Shown piece after piece: positions 25,001 to 32,805 of a stretch of DNA of 64,000 nucleotides; position 1 is the stretch's first letter, and each line of letters starts with the position of its first letter. Made by a program: the position numbers and the translations under genes. The notes below the pieces were generated by a model. That model was not told where the DNA came from. It worked only from the letters and a program-made list of their open reading frames with translations, and made no database searches. The DNA is from Actinophytocola sp050699935 (lineage in GTDB: Bacteria; Actinomycetota; Actinomycetes; Mycobacteriales; Pseudonocardiaceae): the NCBI RefSeq assembly GCF_050699935.1, contig NZ_JBOHGB010000005.1, positions 62,001 to 126,000 of the forward strand, written 5' to 3'.

Positions 25001-25360
25001 GACCTGCTGCGGATCAGGTTCTCCTCGCCGCTGTTCCGGCTCGGGTCGGCTGAGGCGGTGCAGCGCCGAATGAGCTTCCCGACCGGTGGCCCGGACCAGA
25101 CGCCCGGCGTGGTCGTCATGCACCTCGACGACCGGGCCGGCCCGGACCTGGATCCGCGGTGGGAGGGTGTCGTGGTCGTGTTCAACGCCTCGGACGAGGC
25201 CATCACCGAGCCGGTGCCCGAGCTCGCTGGGGCGACCTATCGCCTGCATCCGGTACAGGCCGGGGGAGCGGACCCGGTGGTGCGCGCATCCGCCTACGAC
25301 AGGGGCACCGGCACGTTCTCCGTGCCACCCCGCAGCGTCGCGGTGTTCGTCACCCACTGA
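22025..25360 (+). CDS. pulA: Secreted pullulanase-type alpha-1,6-glucosidase (GH13)
   Basis: 1111 aa. GTG 22025 (after GGGAG) gives a signal peptide ending near SPAGA. Two tandem ~100-aa X25-like modules follow (each with GCxxDWxPDC and WxENYGAGxxxxGxxIG), then the N-terminal pullulanase domains and the GH13 barrel. Catalytic regions seen: VVMDVVYNHT (region I), VDGFRFDLMGHH (II, nucleophile D), YLYGEGWNF (III, acid E) and YVDAHDNETLFD (IV). FNWGYDP is the type I pullulanase signature. It debranches pullulan, starch or glycogen outside the cell. It is a single gene ending at a convergent hairpin. Confidence 0.94.
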   Translation: MTRTSRRALAGIAAVIATVALTPPSPAGADHTPAPDAVSVPGTHNSEMGCSGDWQPDCAQAGLGADPADGVWKGTYQLPPGSYQYKAAVNGSWNENYGAGAVAGGPDIGYQADGGPVSFYYDPATHWVTSDAEGPIITAPGSFQSELGCPADWAPDCMRSWLQDPDADSVYTYSTTAIPAGQYEVKAAHGLSWAENYGAGGARDGANIGFTVAEDGDRTSFSYEAATHVLTVSAGNAAPDLRAQRAQWLRRDVIAFDLPDDAGGWTFRLHHAPEGGLETTGDGVTGGASLPLTLDPAGLPEELAERYPHLASYEALRVPEVALGGLLTGQLAVAAHDADGRLVDATGVQIPGVLDDLYAGAYDERLGPVWQHGRPSLALWAPTAKRVGLLLDPPGPAGERRVAMTRDGDGVWHARGDRRWRDARYAFEVGVYVPALDEVATFMVTDPYSLGLTTNSTRSVLVDLDDAALKPRAWDRLRKPDLAQPEDSTIYELHTRDFSVSDPTVPAAHRGTYLAFTHLRSNGMRHLRELGGAGLNTVHLLPTNDIATIEERRSAQQTPACDLDSFGPAAADQQACLEPIRDTDGFNWGYDPLHYTTPEGSYTTNPDGTTRTREFREMVGALNGSGLRVVMDVVYNHTPASGQDQHSILDRIVPGYYHRLSATGAVETSTCCSNTASEHRMMGKLMVDSVVTWAREYKVDGFRFDLMGHHSRANMLAVRAALDSLTMREDGVDGRKIYLYGEGWNFGEVADDARFVQATQLNMANTGIGTFSDRLRDAVRGGGPFDEDPRIQGYATGLFTDPNGAAVNGTPAEQRARLLLYQDQIKVGLAGNLRDYRFVNRDGELVSGSQIDYNGQPAGYAGDPSETITYVDAHDNETLFDVVQYKLPHATSMSDRVRMNTVALATTALAQGPAFWHAGTDLLRSKSLDRNSYNSGDWFNRIDWTYRDSTWGSGLPPRGDNESKWDYMRPLLSDPALEPHEPDIRAAHRQALDLLRIRFSSPLFRLGSAEAVQRRMSFPTGGPDQTPGVVVMHLDDRAGPDLDPRWEGVVVVFNASDEAITEPVPELAGATYRLHPVQAGGADPVVRASAYDRGTGTFSVPPRSVAVFVTH

Positions 25361-25370
25361 GCTGGTACAA

Positions 25371-25402
25371 CCTGAAGTAGGTCGCCTACGAGATGCTTCA
25401 GG
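25371..25402. terminator. Bidirectional terminator hairpin
   Basis: Nested inverted repeats lie between the convergent pullulanase and ABC operon: outer CCTGAAG (25371-25377) with CTTCAGG (25396-25402), and inner GTAGG (25377-25381) with CCTAC (25385-25389) around a TCG loop. It overlaps the stop codon of the minus-strand binding-protein gene. Confidence 0.6.
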
Positions 25403-26507
25403 CCTGGTAGTCGAAGATCTCCAACCACTCGGCCTGGTACGTCTTCCGCTCGGTGACGTACTCGGGGAAGGTCTCCGGGTAGACCAGCTTGGCCTCCGCG
25501 CGGGTGGGCAGCGCCTCCCCGTTGGCCTCCGGTGGCGCCACGTCGTCGCGGACGGAGTAGTCGCCGCCCTCTTCGACCGTGGCGGTCTGCCCGGCCTTGG
25601 ACGCCATCCAGTTGAGAAGGACCTTCGCGGCGTTCGGGTGCGCGGCCTCGGCGGCCAGGCCGGTCCAGGTGCTGTACGCCGCGGCGCCGTCGGTCGGGAA
25701 GTTCATCGCGATCGGCGCGCCCTGGTTGATCGCCTCGAGTGCCGCACCGGTGACCGCGTTGCCGACCGGGGACTCGCCACGCACCACGGACTCCAGCGTG
25801 GTGCTCGAGCTGGCGGTCAGCACGGGATTCTGCGCGGCCAGCTCGCGCCAGTACTCGACGCCCTTGTCCTTGCGCAGCATGAGATCACGTGCCCAGGTGC
25901 TGCCGCCGGTGCCGATGTAGGGCATGTTGAACTTCCCGGTCCACCGGGGGTCCAGCACGTCGTCCCAGGACTTCGGTGAATCGGCCGTGGAGACCAGCTC
26001 GGTGTTGTAGATGATCACGTGGACCCCGTCCTGGGCCGGCCAGAACGTGCACTCGGCGTCGATGCTCTGCTGCGGCAGCTTGTCCTTGTCAGGTGGGCAG
26101 TACGGCGCGAACACCCCGGCGTCCTTCTCCGCGATCGCCAGCGAGTAGTCGGACTGCTGGACCACGTCCGCGCCGAGTTGGCCGGCTGCCTGCTCGCTGA
26201 GGACGCGCTGGGACAGCGCGCCGCCCGCCAGCCGGACCAGCTCGTAGGCGAGGCCGGAGTCCTCCTGGAAGGCGTCCAGCACCGCGCGGGCCCGCTGCTC
26301 CGTCACGGACGTGTAGACCACCACGGTCCCCTCCGCCATGGCCGCGTCGACCAGCGCGGCGTCGGCGATCGTCTCGCCGTCGATCACGAGTCCCTCGCCC
26401 TCGGCGGGCCCGCCGCCGGCTCCCCCCGAGCCGCCGCACGCCGTCATGGTGGCGGCGATGATCGTGGCCAGTGCGCCCATCCGGAGCGCCGCTCGGTGTC
26501 TGTTCAC
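25398..26507 (-). CDS. Extracellular solute-binding lipoprotein of an Fbp-type ABC transporter
   Basis: 369 aa. GTG 26507 follows TTGGAGAACAGC; the N-terminus ALATIIAATMTAC is a lipoprotein signal. The mature part opens with GTVVVYTSVTEQRARAVLDAFQEDSG and includes VHVIIYNTELV and SWDDVLDPRWTGKFNMPYIGTGG, typical of the FbpA / 2-aminoethylphosphonate-binding / spermidine-putrescine group. It is the last gene of an ATPase, permease, binding-protein operon, separated from the permease by a 169-bp palindrome. The ligand cannot be told; a small anionic compound fits the group and setting. Confidence 0.88.
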   Translation of the reverse strand: MNRHRAALRMGALATIIAATMTACGGSGGAGGGPAEGEGLVIDGETIADAALVDAAMAEGTVVVYTSVTEQRARAVLDAFQEDSGLAYELVRLAGGALSQRVLSEQAAGQLGADVVQQSDYSLAIAEKDAGVFAPYCPPDKDKLPQQSIDAECTFWPAQDGVHVIIYNTELVSTADSPKSWDDVLDPRWTGKFNMPYIGTGGSTWARDLMLRKDKGVEYWRELAAQNPVLTASSSTTLESVVRGESPVGNAVTGAALEAINQGAPIAMNFPTDGAAAYSTWTGLAAEAAHPNAAKVLLNWMASKAGQTATVEEGGDYSVRDDVAPPEANGEALPTRAEAKLVYPETFPEYVTERKTYQAEWLEIFDYQA

Positions 26508-26530
26508 GCTGTTCTCCAATCGATGTAGGG

Positions 26531-26699
26531 CTAGTGCGGTGGCCGGAACCGTTCGCCGGGTTTCTCGACGGCCCAGCTTCCCGCTGGCGGCGTTGCCGAT
26601 CCGGCCGAGCACGTCCAGTACGAGGCCGAATCGGCGCCTTGCCAGCGGAAATCCTGGATCCGCCGATAAACCCACCAACGTTCCCGGCCACCGCACTAG
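26531..26699. repeat. Long imperfect palindrome (MITE-like or stable mRNA hairpin)
   Basis: The whole 169 bp folds on itself. The outermost 16 bp, CTAGTGCGGTGGCCGG (26531-26546), match the reverse complement of the right end (26684-26699) exactly, and similarity continues with small gaps to the centre (for example GGGTTT, CCGCTGGC, GCCGAT and CGGCC appear in order in both arms). The arms are about 80 nt each. The ends carry TA within CTAG on both sides. It fills the space between the permease stop codon (which it contains) and the binding-protein ribosome site. Confidence 0.85.
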
Positions 26700-28420
26700 T
26701 CGCTCCGGTCGGCGTTCATCCAGCGGCGGGCGATCAGCACGACGACCAGCAGCAGCGCGCTGTAGATCAGGCTGGCGGCCGCCGCTCGGCCGGAATTGCC
26801 TTCCAGCAGGTCGAATACGTAGATCGACAACACCCGGGTACGCCCGGTGAACAGGAACAGCGCCGCGCTGAGCTCGCGCATGGACAGGATGAGCAGCAGC
26901 AGCGCGGTGCCGATCAGACCGCTGCGCAGCAGTGGCATGACGATCTCCCGGACGCTGCGCAGCCGTGACGCCCCGGCCACGATGGCGCTGTCCTCCAGAT
27001 CGCGGTGCACCTGCAGGATGGACGAGCTGATGCTGCGGAAGCCCTGTGGCATGAACTGCGTGGTGAAGGCGAGCGCCAGGATGGCCAACGTGCCGTACAG
27101 CGGCAGTGGCAGCGCGTACCAGGTCCAGAGGAATCCCATGCCGAGCACGAGGGCGGGGATCGCCAGCGGAGCCATGGCCACGTACTCGACCATCCGCCGC
27201 CCGCGTGCCCGGGTCCGGTAGACCACATAGGACATGACCAGGATGAACAGCCCGCCGCCGAGCGCGGTCGCCAGGCCGATGACGAGGCTGTTCTGCAGGC
27301 TGCGCTGGAACTCCGTGGACTCCCACACCTCCTGGAAGTTCGCCAGGCTGAACGCGCTCGCGTCGAACAGGCCGGCGAACCCGTCGATGTAGGCGTTGCG
27401 CCGCAAGGCGATCTGGAACAGCGCCGCGAACGGCAGCACGACCGAGATCACGAAGTAGAGGGCGGCCAGCCCGAACGCGGGCCAGCGCCACCGGCCGAGC
27501 GCGATCGGCCGCGGCCGGAATCCCTTGCCGGTCACCGTGGTGAACGACCGGCGGGTCACGAACCGCCGCTGGAGCAACACCACGGTGGCGACCACCACCA
27601 TGAGCAGGAACCCCATCGCGGCGGCCTGGTTCGCCTCGGCCGGTGCGAGGTTCATCAGCCGGTACAGTGTGGACGGCAGGGTGGTGATGCCGGCCGGTGA
27701 GCCGAGCACCTGTGGCACCGCGAAGTTCTCCACGATCAGCACAAACGTCAGCACCGCCGAGCCGAACACGGCGGGGGCGAGCAACGGGAACGTGATGGCC
27801 GTGGTGGCTCGCCGGGTGCTGGCGCCGTGCACCCTGGCCGCGTCCTCCACATCCGGGTTGACCAGCACCAGCGCGCTGTAGACGAAGAGGAACGTGTAGG
27901 GCGCGTAGTACGTACCGAAGACCAGGATCATGCCCGGCAGCGAGTAGATGTCGAACCGCCAGGACATGCCCGTCGCCTCGACCACGTAGTTGAGCAGCCC
28001 GGCGTTGGGCGAAGCCAGCAGGGACCAGGCGAACGAGCCGACGAGCGCCGACATGAACATCGAGGTGATCCCGGCGAGCTGAACCAGGGCCTTGCCGGGA
28101 ACGTCGGTGCGGGCGGCGAGCCAGGCCAGCCCACCGCCGAACACCATCGCCAGGGCGGTCCCGCCCAGGCCGAGGACGAGCGAGTGCATCGTCGCGGTCA
28201 GGCTGCCGGAGCTGAGGATCGCCGCGTAGTTCTCCAGGGTGAGCGGCTGTAGCCCGACTCCGGGCAGGGGCGGTTGGTCCACAAGGGACGCGTAGAACAG
28301 CATGCCGACTGGCATGAGCACCAGGAAGAACAGCGGCACCAGCAGGAGCCCGGTCGGCAACGACCGGACGGTCGTGGTGCGCGCCCGGGTCCGGATGGAC
28401 ACCCGCCGACCTCCGTTCAC
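26696..28420 (-). CDS. Fbp-type ABC transporter permease (fused double permease)
   Basis: 574 aa containing two permease halves with about 12 membrane helices, as in FbpB/iron(III)-type permeases. Each half has an EAA-like loop: EDAARVHGASTRRATTAITFPLLAP (first) and EDSAIVAGASRLRSVREIVMPLLRS (second). GTG 28420 starts 4 bp after the ATPase stop; a second GTG at 28402 is possible. The stop lies inside the palindrome at 26531-26699. It forms the channel for the binding protein at 25398. Confidence 0.88.
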   Translation of the reverse strand: MNGGRRVSIRTRARTTTVRSLPTGLLLVPLFFLVLMPVGMLFYASLVDQPPLPGVGLQPLTLENYAAILSSGSLTATMHSLVLGLGGTALAMVFGGGLAWLAARTDVPGKALVQLAGITSMFMSALVGSFAWSLLASPNAGLLNYVVEATGMSWRFDIYSLPGMILVFGTYYAPYTFLFVYSALVLVNPDVEDAARVHGASTRRATTAITFPLLAPAVFGSAVLTFVLIVENFAVPQVLGSPAGITTLPSTLYRLMNLAPAEANQAAAMGFLLMVVVATVVLLQRRFVTRRSFTTVTGKGFRPRPIALGRWRWPAFGLAALYFVISVVLPFAALFQIALRRNAYIDGFAGLFDASAFSLANFQEVWESTEFQRSLQNSLVIGLATALGGGLFILVMSYVVYRTRARGRRMVEYVAMAPLAIPALVLGMGFLWTWYALPLPLYGTLAILALAFTTQFMPQGFRSISSSILQVHRDLEDSAIVAGASRLRSVREIVMPLLRSGLIGTALLLLILSMRELSAALFLFTGRTRVLSIYVFDLLEGNSGRAAAASLIYSALLLVVVLIARRWMNADRSD

Positions 28421-28424
28421 CGGG

Positions 28425-29618
28425 TCACGAGCCGAGGACCGTGACGTCGGCCGGGCTGATCGACACCGTCACCATGGCGCCTGTCGGCCGGATCGCCTGT
28501 GTGCGGTGGCTGACCACCTCCAGCACGGGACCGGCCAGCAGCCGCACCCGATAACGGATGTGCGTGCCCAGATAGCTCGCCACGGCGACTTCGCCGGCCC
28601 ACGTGTTGGCGGCGGGGGAGGTCGGGTGCCCGTCGGCGACCATGACCGCCTCCGGTCGCAGCCCGACCGACACCTCGGCGCCGGTATGCCAGCCGGAGGC
28701 CACCGAGCCGACGGTCAGGTCTTCGTCCAGCAGCCGGACCGTCGCGCCGTCCTCCGTGGACTCCAGCACGCGGGCGGGCCAGATGTTCGTGTACCCCATG
28801 AAGTCCGCGACGAAGGCGGACGCCGGGCGCTCGTAGAGCCCCTGCGGGACGTCCAGCTGCGCGATCCGGCCGGCGCTCATCACCGCGATGCGGTCGGCGA
28901 GCGCCAGTGCCTCGGTTTGGTCGTGCGTGACGTAGATGCTGGTCACCCGCAGGCTCTGCTGGATCTCCTTGAGCTCGAAGCGCAACCGCTCGCGCAGCTT
29001 GGCGTCCAGATTGGACAGTGGCTCGTCGAGTAGCAGCACGCGTGGCCGCATGACCAGGCTGCGGGCGAGCGCGACCCGCTGCATCTGCCCACCGCTCAGG
29101 TCGCTCGCCCCGCGCGAGGCGAAGCCCTCCAGCCCGACCAGGGCGAGCATCTCCTCGACCCGGCCGGCGATCTCGGCTCGCGGCACGCTCTTCATCCGCA
29201 ACGGGAACGCGACGTTCTGGAACACCGTCTTGTGTGGCCAGATCGCATAGGACTGGAACACCATGCCGACATCGCGCTTGTTGGGAGCCACTGCGTGACC
29301 GGTGGCCGAGTCGAAGGCCCGGCTGCCACCGATCTCGATCGTGCCCTCGACCGGGGTCTCCAGGCCGGCCACGCACCGCATGGTGGTGGTCTTGCCGCAG
29401 CCGGATGGGCCGAGCAGGACGAGCATCTCGCCGTCGGCGATCTCCAGGTCGAGCCCGTCGACGGCGCGGGTCTCGCCGTAGCTCATCACCAGGTCGCGGA
29501 TCCGGATGGCGGGGCCGGCGTTCCTGGTGGGTTCGGTCGAGCCGGGCCGGGATCCGTCGACGAGCGCCGGGCTCTCCGCGTGGCCGGTCACCGGAGGCGC
29601 CCATCGGCGTTCTGGCAC
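28425..29618 (-). CDS. Fbp/Pot-type ABC transporter ATP-binding protein
   Basis: 397 aa. Walker A GPSGCGKTT, Q-loop VFQSYAIWPHKTV, signature LSGGQMQRVALARS, Walker B VLLLDEPLSNLD, H-loop YVTHDQTEALALADRI, then a ~130-residue TOBE domain. The extreme N-terminus (~30 residues before AIRIRDLVMSYG) is not conserved, and GTG 29618 has no good ribosome site, so the true start may be slightly downstream. First gene of the operon; a promoter and an operator lie 34-99 bp upstream. Confidence 0.88.
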   Translation of the reverse strand: MPERRWAPPVTGHAESPALVDGSRPGSTEPTRNAGPAIRIRDLVMSYGETRAVDGLDLEIADGEMLVLLGPSGCGKTTTMRCVAGLETPVEGTIEIGGSRAFDSATGHAVAPNKRDVGMVFQSYAIWPHKTVFQNVAFPLRMKSVPRAEIAGRVEEMLALVGLEGFASRGASDLSGGQMQRVALARSLVMRPRVLLLDEPLSNLDAKLRERLRFELKEIQQSLRVTSIYVTHDQTEALALADRIAVMSAGRIAQLDVPQGLYERPASAFVADFMGYTNIWPARVLESTEDGATVRLLDEDLTVGSVASGWHTGAEVSVGLRPEAVMVADGHPTSPAANTWAGEVAVASYLGTHIRYRVRLLAGPVLEVVSHRTQAIRPTGAMVTVSISPADVTVLGS

Positions 29619-29651
29619 ATGACCATGGTCAATCTCCCGGCACCGTTACCG

Positions 29652-29670
29652 CGTTTCAGTGGACGAAACG
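29652..29670. promoter_or_regulatory. Operator CGTTTCA-N5-CGAAACG upstream of the first ABC operon
   Basis: Inverted repeat CGTTTC (29652-29657) and GAAACG (29665-29670) with a 7-nt spacer. The same arms and spacing occur at 41343-41361 in front of the second ABC operon. It lies about 18 bp downstream of the predicted -10, in the early transcribed region, as expected for a repressor site. The cognate regulator is probably one of the two IclR proteins in the window (inference). Confidence 0.7.
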
Positions 29671-29687
29671 TCTATCCCATCTGGCGA

Positions 29688-29717
29688 ATTACACGCCCGG
29701 TCGTCGCTGTCTGTCAA
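29688..29717 (-). promoter_or_regulatory. Sigma-70-type promoter for the first ABC operon
   Basis: On the minus strand TTGACA (29717-29712), an 18-nt spacer, then TGTAAT (29693-29688), a 5/6 match to TATAAT. It directs transcription toward the ATPase gene at 29618, passing the operator at 29652-29670. Confidence 0.6.
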
Positions 29718-29758
29718 GACATCGTGGCGCGAGCGGTCCGGTTATGCCTCGGCCCTGC

Positions 29759-29786
29759 TTGACAGGCTGAGGGATGGAAACATAGT
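29759..29786 (+). promoter_or_regulatory. Promoter for the CoA-transferase/IclR gene set
   Basis: TTGACA at 29759-29764, a 16-nt spacer and CATAGT at 29781-29786 (4/6). The predicted start of transcription falls in the operator that follows immediately. Confidence 0.55.
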
Positions 29787-29791
29787 GTCGC

Positions 29792-29815
29792 TGTGTGATT
29801 CACACGTATCACACA
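29792..29815. promoter_or_regulatory. Operator TGTGTGAT-N8-ATCACACA
   Basis: Perfect 8-bp arms at 29792-29799 and 29808-29815. A second, overlapping perfect palindrome GTGTGATTCACAC occupies 29793-29805. It sits directly downstream of the -10 of the promoter for the CoA-transferase gene, so binding there would block initiation. It differs from the CGTTTCA operator 130 bp away, so the two divergent promoters are probably controlled by different proteins or sites. Confidence 0.65.
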
Positions 29816-29870
29816 GTGGTACGGATCGCTCAATGGTCCCGATCTGGAACCCGAGCAAGATGGAGATGCG

Positions 29871-31091
29871 ATGCCGGTGCCCTCTGCTGATCCTCTGCCG
29901 CTGTCCGGCGTCCGGGTGCTGGACGTGACGCACGTGCTGGCGGGCCCGTACGCGACCACGGTGCTGGCCGATCTGGGCGCCGAGATCATCAAGGTGGAGC
30001 GGCCCGGGGTGGGCGACCACACCCGAGGCAACGCGCCGTTCATCGGCGGGGAGAGCCACTACTTCCTCAGCATGAACCGCGACAAGCGAAGCGTGGTGCT
30101 GGACCTGGAGACCGAGCCCGGCCGCGCCGCGTTCCTCAAGCTGGTCGAGAAATGCGACGTGGTCATCGAGAACTTCCGGCCGGGCGTGATGGAGCGGCTC
30201 GGGCTGGGCTACGACGTGCTCCGCACCGCCCGTCCGGACGTGATCATGTGCTGCATCTCCGGTTTCGGCAAGGAGAGCACGGAACCCGACCCGAGGCCGG
30301 CATTCGACATCACCCTGCAGGCGATGACCGGGATGATGAGCATCAACGGCTTTCCGGACGGCCCGCCGACCCGGCTCGGCATCCCGCTCGGCGACATGTC
30401 CACCGGCCTGTTCGCGGTCATCGGAATCACGGCCGCACTGCGTGGCCGGGAGGTCACCGGCAAGGGCCGGCGGATCGACGTGACCATGTACCGCAGCATG
30501 GTGTCGCTGCTTGGATACATGTCCGGCTACTACTTCGCCACTGGCGAGTCGCCGGGCCGGGTCGGCAACGGGCACCACAGCGTCGGACCGCTCGGGGTGT
30601 TCCACGCCAAGGACGGCGACCTGGTGCTCGGCGTGATGACGTCGAAGTTCTGGCATCTGCTCTGCGACGCGCTGGGCCATCCGGAGCTCACCCGGGACCC
30701 GCGCTTCAAGCGGATGAACGACCGGGTCAAGAACCTGGAGGAACTGCGCCCGCTCCTCAACGCCTACCTGTCGAAGCGGACCATCGCAGAATGGGAGGAG
30801 ATCCTCGGCGCGGAGGGGGTGCCGCATGCCAAGATCCGCAGCGTCGGGGAGGTGCTCGACGATCCGTACACTCGCGATTCCGGGCTGGTGCAGACCGTCG
30901 AGCACCCCACCGCGGGTCGGCTGCCGGTGATCGGGCCGGTGCTGCGCTGGCCGGGTTCGCAGGCGGCCGAACTGTCCCCGCCGCCGCTGCTGGGCCAGCA
31001 CACCGCGGAGGTGTTGACGGAACTGGTGGGGTTGTCCGAGGAGGAGGTGGTTCGGCTGACCGCCGGGCTGCCCTCGGGCGACGGCGAGTGA
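29871..31091 (+). CDS. CaiB/BaiF (family III) CoA-transferase
   Basis: 406 aa, full length. LSGVRVLDVTHVLAGPYATTVLADLGAEIIKVERP at the start, NRDKRSVVLDL, ENFRPGVMERLGLGYD, and PAFDITLQAMTGMMS, whose Asp is the expected catalytic residue that forms the acyl-anhydride. It transfers CoA between carboxylic acids, activating the growth substrate without ATP. ATG 29871 has a weak GGAGA site. It is followed by an IclR gene 16 bp downstream and then the crotonase, MaoC and UGSC genes, which suggests one transcription unit to 35669. Confidence 0.93.
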   Translation: MPVPSADPLPLSGVRVLDVTHVLAGPYATTVLADLGAEIIKVERPGVGDHTRGNAPFIGGESHYFLSMNRDKRSVVLDLETEPGRAAFLKLVEKCDVVIENFRPGVMERLGLGYDVLRTARPDVIMCCISGFGKESTEPDPRPAFDITLQAMTGMMSINGFPDGPPTRLGIPLGDMSTGLFAVIGITAALRGREVTGKGRRIDVTMYRSMVSLLGYMSGYYFATGESPGRVGNGHHSVGPLGVFHAKDGDLVLGVMTSKFWHLLCDALGHPELTRDPRFKRMNDRVKNLEELRPLLNAYLSKRTIAEWEEILGAEGVPHAKIRSVGEVLDDPYTRDSGLVQTVEHPTAGRLPVIGPVLRWPGSQAAELSPPPLLGQHTAEVLTELVGLSEEEVVRLTAGLPSGDGE

Positions 31092-31106
31092 GGAGCGTTC
31101 GAACGA

Positions 31107-31907
31107 ATGAGGGCACTATCCAGGTTGGAGGCCGTGCTCACGAGCATCGGAGATCGCGGCCCCATCACGCTCGGCGCGTTGACCGAACTGGTCGACCTGC
31201 CCAAGCCGACCGTGATGCGCCTGCTGGTCACGCTGGAGGAGTCGGGATGGGTGACCAAGGACAGGTCCGGGGCGTACTCGCTCGGACCCACGCTGACCGT
31301 GCTGGCGCGCCGCTACCTGGAACGTGACTCGCTGGCGACATGCGCGCTGCCGTACATGGAGGCGCTGCGCGACGACATCGGCGAGACGATCAGCCTGAGC
31401 GTGCGCACGGGCACCACTCGGATCTACGTCGCGGAGTTTCCCAGCAACCAGCCGATGCGGTTCGTGCACGAGTTGAACAAGCGGGAGCCGATCCACACCG
31501 GGGCCAGCGGCCGGCTGCTGATGGCATGGCTGGACGACAAGACCCGCAACACGATCTACCGCGCCGGGCTGGAGCGGCTCACCGACGTCACGATCACCGA
31601 CGTCGACGAGATGGAGGCCACGCTCGCCGAGACCCGTCGGCAGGGCTACGCCATCAGTTACGGCGAGAAGTCGCCGGGCGCGCTGGGTTTGGCCGTGCCG
31701 CTGGTCGATCCGGTCACCGACGTGCTGTACGGGCTCGCCGTGTTCGCGCCGCTGATCCGCTACCGCGAGGAGCAGCGCGAGGAGTGGATACGCAAGCTGC
31801 GTGCCGCGGCCGACCAGATCATCGAGGCGCGGCGGCGGGAGACGGTGCATGGCACTGCCCACACCGGGTCGACGAGCGGGCGGCGGCGCCCTGCTTCGTT
31901 GGCGTGA
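31107..31907 (+). CDS. IclR family transcriptional regulator
   Basis: 266 aa. N-terminal winged helix with GPITLGALTELVDLPKPTVMRLLVTLEESGWVTKD, then the IclR effector domain with GETISLSVRTGTTRIYVAEF, REPIHTGASGRLLMAWL, and a C-terminal QGYAISYGEKSPGALGLAVPL. Members bind small carboxylates or aromatics and control their catabolic genes. It lies between the CoA-transferase and the crotonase, so it is probably the local regulator of this block and a candidate to bind the operators at 29652, 29792 or 41343. Confidence 0.9.
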   Translation: MRALSRLEAVLTSIGDRGPITLGALTELVDLPKPTVMRLLVTLEESGWVTKDRSGAYSLGPTLTVLARRYLERDSLATCALPYMEALRDDIGETISLSVRTGTTRIYVAEFPSNQPMRFVHELNKREPIHTGASGRLLMAWLDDKTRNTIYRAGLERLTDVTITDVDEMEATLAETRRQGYAISYGEKSPGALGLAVPLVDPVTDVLYGLAVFAPLIRYREEQREEWIRKLRAAADQIIEARRRETVHGTAHTGSTSGRRRPASLA

Positions 31908-31940
31908 CGGCGGGTCGCTTCGGCGACGTAGGAGGGGATC

Positions 31941-32792
31941 GTGGACGAAGCGGGCGGGGCCGACGGCCCCCGGCGAACGGGACGTGGGGTGATGGGCGAG
32001 ATCCTCTTCGAGGTTCGCGCCTCGGTAGCGATACTCACCTTATCCAATGTGGACGTTCGAAACGCACTGACGCAGGCGATGAACGAGGAGCTGATCCGGC
32101 GCTGCGACGAGATCGACGCCACCCCGGAGATCGGCGCGGTCGTCGTCCAGGGCGCCGGTGGCACGTTCTGCGCCGGTTCGGACCGCCGGGAGTGGCTGGG
32201 CGCCGCGGCGGATCCGGCCAGCCAGGCCGGGTACCAGCGGACCTCGATCATCTACCGGACGTTCCTGCGGTTCGGCTCGCTGTCCGTGCCGACGATCGCG
32301 GCCGTTCGCGGTGTCGCCACCGGCGGCGGTCTGAACCTGGCCCTGGCCGCCGACGTGCGGATCGTCGCTCACGAAGCGCGGCTGGTCGGCGGGTTCCTAC
32401 AGAACGGCCTGCACCCCGGGGGTGGGCTGTTCACATTGCTGGGCAGGTCGGCCGGACGGGAGATGGCCGCGGCCATCGGACTGCTCGGTATCGAGATCAG
32501 CGGCCGGCAGGCCGCCTCCGCCGGGCTCGCCCTGGAGTCCCTGCCGGACGATCAGGTGGAGCAACGGGCCTGGGAGTACGCCTCGATCGCGGCGCGAGAT
32601 CCCGAGCTGACCCGGATCGCCACGCAGAGCTACCGGGAGCAGCTCGGCCCCCCACCCGTGCCCTGGTCGATCGCGGCCGAATCCGATCGTGGCAAGCAGA
32701 TGTGGTCGCACCGCCGACGTCAGGACGACGGCGGGCGCGCGACCGACGGATCGCCCGGCGTCGGGCGGGAACCGCGGGCGACAGCCCCATGA
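31941..32792 (+). CDS. Crotonase-fold protein lacking both usual catalytic glutamates
   Basis: 283 aa. Recognisable as a crotonase by ASVAILTLSNVDVRNALTQAM, GGTFCAGSDRREWL and RGVATGGGLNLALAADVRIVAHEARLVGGFLQNGLHPGGG. At the positions where enoyl-CoA hydratases carry Glu (GGGxEL and PExxLG) it has Asn (GGGLNL) and Gln/Asn (LQNGL). The C-terminal ~45 residues are charged and probably disordered. GTG 31941 has a very strong ribosome site (AGGAGGGGATC); ATG 31992 is an alternative. An isomerase, hydrolase or non-catalytic role is more likely than hydration. Confidence 0.82.
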   Translation: MDEAGGADGPRRTGRGVMGEILFEVRASVAILTLSNVDVRNALTQAMNEELIRRCDEIDATPEIGAVVVQGAGGTFCAGSDRREWLGAAADPASQAGYQRTSIIYRTFLRFGSLSVPTIAAVRGVATGGGLNLALAADVRIVAHEARLVGGFLQNGLHPGGGLFTLLGRSAGREMAAAIGLLGIEISGRQAASAGLALESLPDDQVEQRAWEYASIAARDPELTRIATQSYREQLGPPPVPWSIAAESDRGKQMWSHRRRQDDGGRATDGSPGVGREPRATAP

Positions 32793-32805
32793 AGGAGCCG
32801 GTGAC

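Noticed and set aside
22256..25357. Minus-strand frame of 1033 codons opposite pulA
   Set aside because: No domains and V/R/G/H-rich; the plus strand holds all GH13 catalytic motifs.
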